Source of the DNA: Capniomyces stellatus
Taxonomy: Eukaryota > Kickxellomycota > Harpellomycetes > Harpellales > Legeriomycetaceae
Length of the DNA stretch: 64,000 bases
Direction: 5' to 3'
Assembly: GCA_001661515.1 (NCBI GenBank)
Contig: LUVW01000034.1
Span: 181,071-245,070, forward strand
Position 1 is the first letter of the stretch. Each line of letters starts with the position of its first letter. This document shows positions 60,901-64,000 of this stretch, one piece after another. A model generated the notes under the pieces. It saw only the letters and a program-made list of their open reading frames with translations. It had not been told where the DNA came from and made no database searches. The position numbers and the translations under genes are program-made.

Positions 60901-61020
60901 CAGTACCGTCCACAGCTAACCCGCACCAACTCTAAAGTCAAAATCCCCTTCATCACTGACTTTATCGACACCAAGATTATGCGTAAGGACGATCCAAAGA
61001 GTGTTCGTAAACTAGTTTAA
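57970..61020 (+). CDS. SAC1: Phosphoinositide phosphatase Sac1
   Basis: ER/Golgi PI4P phosphatase. Nine exons, 57970-58093, 58293-58370, 58543-58667, 58813-58953, 59077-59148, 59311-59344, 59491-59571, 59659-59882 and 59995-61020, give 634 aa (yeast 623); introns are 112-199 bp and all phases close. Sac-domain landmarks are AVGIFGIIKLISGYYI, SLQRGS, YIFPIINGFFE, RGRMRQGTRYFSRGVDESGNVSNYAETEEI, LRGSVPVVWGQ and the catalytic CX5RT motif RTNCMDCLDRTN (Cys about 399). Two C-terminal hydrophobic segments (AAVVLGCTILSLFLFFYYLF and a second about 50 residues later) give the membrane hairpin typical of Sac1. The catalytic exon is the last and longest. The only ambiguity is the small 34-bp exon 6. Confidence 0.95.
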
Positions 61021-62140
61021 AGCTCACTTTTTTTTTTCTTCCTTTTTTTTCTCTTTTAATTCTCTTATTTACTCTATCTGATTTGTTTTGTTTTGTTTTG
61101 TTTTCCATTACTTTTATTGACCAACTTGGTTAATGTCGTTCAAGTGTAAACCTCCTCAAATGGACGTGTTTCTTTTTTTTAAAAATAATAATAAATGGCA
61201 CTCCATTTGCTAGTACGTAACTATATTGTTTAATCCAAGTATGCTGGCTAGTAAAGGGGACAAGAGAGATTAAAAGTTTGATGAGTGAGGGGGTTGTTTG
61301 TGATTCGACAATCCAGTTTCTTTAAAGTAATCAAACTATTTGTTACTTGAATGACTCTAATCATGGATAGTAAGTCAAGTATGCAAGGTTACGTTTATCT
61401 TGCATACAAGCAAGTTGCGAAAGTGGCCAATTCTAATATAAACCAAGTATTAAAATAAAAATAAACGTAGTGCAACAAATCTCGACACAATAACTCTGCT
61501 TGTTTTTTAGTTTTTTTTTTTTTTTTGATTGTGAAGAGAAGAAAAAAATCAAACAACAAATGGAGCCTTGTTTGAACCGAACCTTAAAGTATTAAATAAG
61601 TGTGCTTGGTTGTATTATAAACACATTGGAGGCTTGTTTATTGGGAGGTGGTGGAGTGGTGGTTCTATTTTATTTTTTTCGTCTTCGTCTTCGTCTTTCT
61701 TTTCTTTTCTTCTCAGTATTTAAATTTGTAAATGTGATTTAAGTTTATATGTGGAAAGCAGAACACAACTATTGATGGTTGCTGGTCACGTTGGGTCGTA
61801 AAACAAGATTTAAAAGCAGAATAAAACACAAAATAGGATAAAAGTGTATGTGGGTCCATTTGCAATGTAAATGTACTATGCTTTATACACCTGTTTCATG
61901 CCTATTTTACAGCAATTACAAAGATGTGTTTTGTATTTATTTGGGGTAGAGTGTTGGGACATGGTTTATTTTGTTAGTCATACATTGTTGTCTTATTTAT
62001 ATCAGTGTGTTGGTAAAGTAAACGATAACAATAATAGATGCTTTAGCCCGATAAAATAGGTAATAAAACTAATAGAGAAATGAGATCGTTTTGTTTTTTT
62101 TGGGTCTTTTTTTCATTTTTAATTTTTTCTGCTAGTTCAA
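61021..62140. other. Intergenic region downstream of SAC1
   Basis: 1.1 kb of AT-rich sequence with T-runs (61511-61526) and a (TTTTG)n stretch at about 61085-61102. It holds a CTTCGT repeat near 61680-61696. The ORF at 61871-62059 is unsupported. No RNA gene seen. Confidence 0.5.
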
Positions 62141-63235
62141 CTACAATGCACCATTGGTTTGAGCGGCTTCTTGCTCTTGTTTTTTTTGTATCTTGCAAAG
62201 GATGAAGCAAAAAAAAAGTAAAAATAAAAACAAAAATAAAGATGAAAGTTTAATGGATAACTAGCGGGAAAATATAAATGCCTAATGTAAATAGAGTAGG
62301 CAAAATTTAAAGTTTATCTAAAATATTTCATGTGAAATAAGGATTACTAAAAAAAAGAAAAAAAAGGTGTTTGAATAGAATAGAAAGCAATAATAGATAT
62401 GGTTTTCTATTAATACGACTTGTATTACTTAAAAGACATATGCTATATTTATTTAACCACCGAGTTGACCATCCTTTGCTTTTCACTCTTTCTTTAAAAA
62501 ACTAGTTTTATTATTATTTTTTTCAGTATTAATTTTTAAGAACAAAAAAAAAAAATATAATGTAGACCAACTTGCCTGTATAACCTTGAACTTCCATATG
62601 GATAAAAAAAAATTATAAACAACAAGAAATATAAAGCAACAAAGCAAAAAACAAGATATAATTAGTAAAGTAAACAAAGTACATAAAGGTGAAATATAAA
62701 GAATAACAGGATACCATAACTTACTTGCAACAATATACACACACAAACTAAACATCCAAATATATTTGCAAGCCTTTCTTGTATGTCCTGTCTAAATAAA
62801 AGCAACAATTAGTATTATTAAGAACCCCTGGCTAGCTACAGTTGAACTCGCCAAGAACAAAACACAACAAAGAAACTAAGAGAAACTAAAAGAGTGAAAT
62901 TAAGAGACTAAGAGAACGTGAGAACGTAAAAAGTTAAGAAAGTAAGAGAACGTGAAACTAAGAAAGTAAGAACGTATAAAAGTAAGAAAAGCAAAGAGGA
63001 AAAGTGATATTGTGAATTTACTTTGACTCGCTTGACAACGGAAAAGAGGAAACATAGGTAACTTTTAAGATATATGCGTTTTCCTGGATATGTTTGGCGG
63101 GATATAACGGCTGATAGATACTTGAAAAGTGTTTTGATATATACTATACTGTGATATAAAAGTAGAAGGGTGATAAACGGGATAGAATAATAGGGATCTG
63201 TTTACGCGAATAAAATCGGGAAAAAAATAACGCAT
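62141..63235 (-). CDS. Tentative small multi-exon gene, hydrophobic segment, unknown function
   Basis: A speculative phase-consistent chain on the minus strand: exons about complement(62141-62191, 62576-62590, 62725-62791, 63022-63110, 63206-63235), about 83 aa. It starts MRYFFPDFIR, has a central hydrophobic segment (IFGCLVCVCILL) and ends QEQEAAQTNGAL. Support comes from good donors (GTAAAC, GTAAAT, GTAAGT, and a CAG|GCAAGT GC donor) and acceptors, with one 3' site preceded by a strong pyrimidine tract. Against it: no family recognised, a 15-bp micro-exon, and a start only ~90 bp from the seipin ATG. Treat as a lead, not a gene call. Confidence 0.25.
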
Positions 63236-63326
63236 ATAAAGTGTGAGAATTGATAGCACACAAATTAAAAGAGAGAAAAGAATAAAGAAAGAAAGAAAGA
63301 AAAAAGAGAGGCTTTTTTAGTGGAAA

Positions 63327-64000
63327 TGGAGGCAAAAGGATCGCTTCGAAGGGATATGTGGGGGGTGGCGCTGCGGTCGCTATTTATGATAAGCATATTT
63401 TTGATATGTGTGGTGTCGTCTTTTGTGATATACAGTTTATTTTATTATGTATACATGCCGGCAGTGGAGATAAAACGGCCAGTGTATTTCCAGTACAACC
63501 AGCCAAACGGGATAAGAACGTATGTGAACTTGACGGAGCCGGGAAAATCGAGCATATTGTCAAAGACGGTTGGGTACGACATAGAGTTATTTTTGAAGGT
63601 GCCAACATCCGATAGGAACATGGACATTGGAAACTTTATGGTGACTGTAGCGCTGTGTGACAAAATGGACCAGCCAATATACTACTCGTCGAGGCCAGCG
63701 ATAGTAAAGTACAAGTCAAAAATGACAAAGAACATTTACAGTGTGTTTTACTCGATGTTAATGATGTTCGACTTTGTTGACGAGAGTGATGAGATTAGGG
63801 TTAGTATGTTTGAGGGGGTGAAGGAGGATCCAAACTCGAGGATTACAAATGCAATTGTGGAGATTAGCGACAAGAGAATCCAGATTTACCAGGCTGATCT
63901 GTTTGTTTATGCGGCATTTACGGGGATCAGGTACTACATGTACTACTGGAGAATACCGTCAGCAATAGTGTTTATACTGGTGTCGGTGATATCGCAGTGT
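63327..64000 (+). CDS. SEI1: Seipin (5' portion, truncated by window end)
   Basis: ER membrane protein forming oligomeric rings at lipid-droplet contact sites. The reading frame from ATG 63327 is open to the last base (224 codons plus two bases, no intron seen). An N-terminal membrane segment (about 13-42, LFMISIFLICVVSSFVIYSLFYY) is followed by the seipin lumenal domain: PVYFQYNQPNG, LSKTVGYDIELFLKVP, MDIGNFMVTVALCD and YYSSRPAIVKYKSK. The start of the second membrane segment (SAIVFILVSVIS) is at the edge. The gene continues beyond 64000, so length and C-terminus are unknown. Confidence 0.92.

Noticed and set aside
1..64000. CRISPR arrays, insertion sequences, retroelements or viral genes
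   Set aside because: No regularly spaced repeats, transposase, reverse transcriptase or capsid-like frames were recognised; the tandem repeats are simple microsatellites.

Overview
This window reads as nuclear DNA of a fungus, probably an early-diverging one. It is AT-rich and its genes carry many short introns; the roughly fifty I could place by homology are 75-265 bp, with GTAAGT/GTATGT-like donors and mostly TAG acceptors. Fungal markers are an APSES/Mbp1-type regulator, a Zn2Cys6 protein, a Sec72-like translocon subunit, a Mus7/Mms22 protein, Nuc1 and Slx1. The most telling gene is a complete O-phosphoseryl-tRNA(Sec):selenocysteinyl-tRNA synthase (SEPSECS). This is a selenocysteine-pathway enzyme absent from ascomycete and basidiomycete models but kept in a few early-branching fungi. 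I cannot name the species. Exon boundaries below were derived by eye from splice signals plus reading-frame and family-alignment continuity, not from transcripts.

Layout. 1-4.2 kb: a poly-G contig edge, arginyl-tRNA synthetase (-) and beta-tubulin (-). 7.0-14.6 kb: two intronless secreted-protein genes (-) that share a new-looking C-terminal domain flank a Cdc12-type septin (+) and TAF8 (-). 16.3-23.7 kb: a ten-exon ELM1-family protein (-) and a 1,457-aa APSES/ankyrin regulator packed with in-frame microsatellites (-). 23.7-26.8 kb: a large gene-poor region. 26.8-34.6 kb: a class I histone deacetylase (+), SEPSECS (-), tRNA-Gln(UUG) (-), a small Zn2Cys6 protein (+) and PTRHD1 (+). 34.6-46 kb: a 2,724-aa Mms22/Mus7 protein (-) and NAA50 (-). 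47.8-52.4 kb: Nuc1 (+), Slx1 (+) and Sec72 (-). 55.4-64 kb: C-4 methylsterol oxidase (+), Sac1 (+), a tentative small gene (-) and the 5' part of seipin (+), cut by the window end.

Themes. Most genes are single-copy housekeeping functions: translation, cytoskeleton, transcription, genome maintenance (Mms22, Slx1), ER translocation and lipid homeostasis (Erg25, Sac1, seipin). There is no operon-like logic. Genes alternate strands with convergent 3' ends 0.2-0.5 kb apart and divergent promoters of 0.8-3 kb. No transposon, CRISPR array or viral insertion was recognised. The strongest leads are the fungal SEPSECS with two GC-AG introns, the paired secreted proteins with a shared aromatic/Arg domain, the ArgRS with an AUG-less mitochondrial-type extension, and the unusually large Mms22 and Mbp1 homologues.
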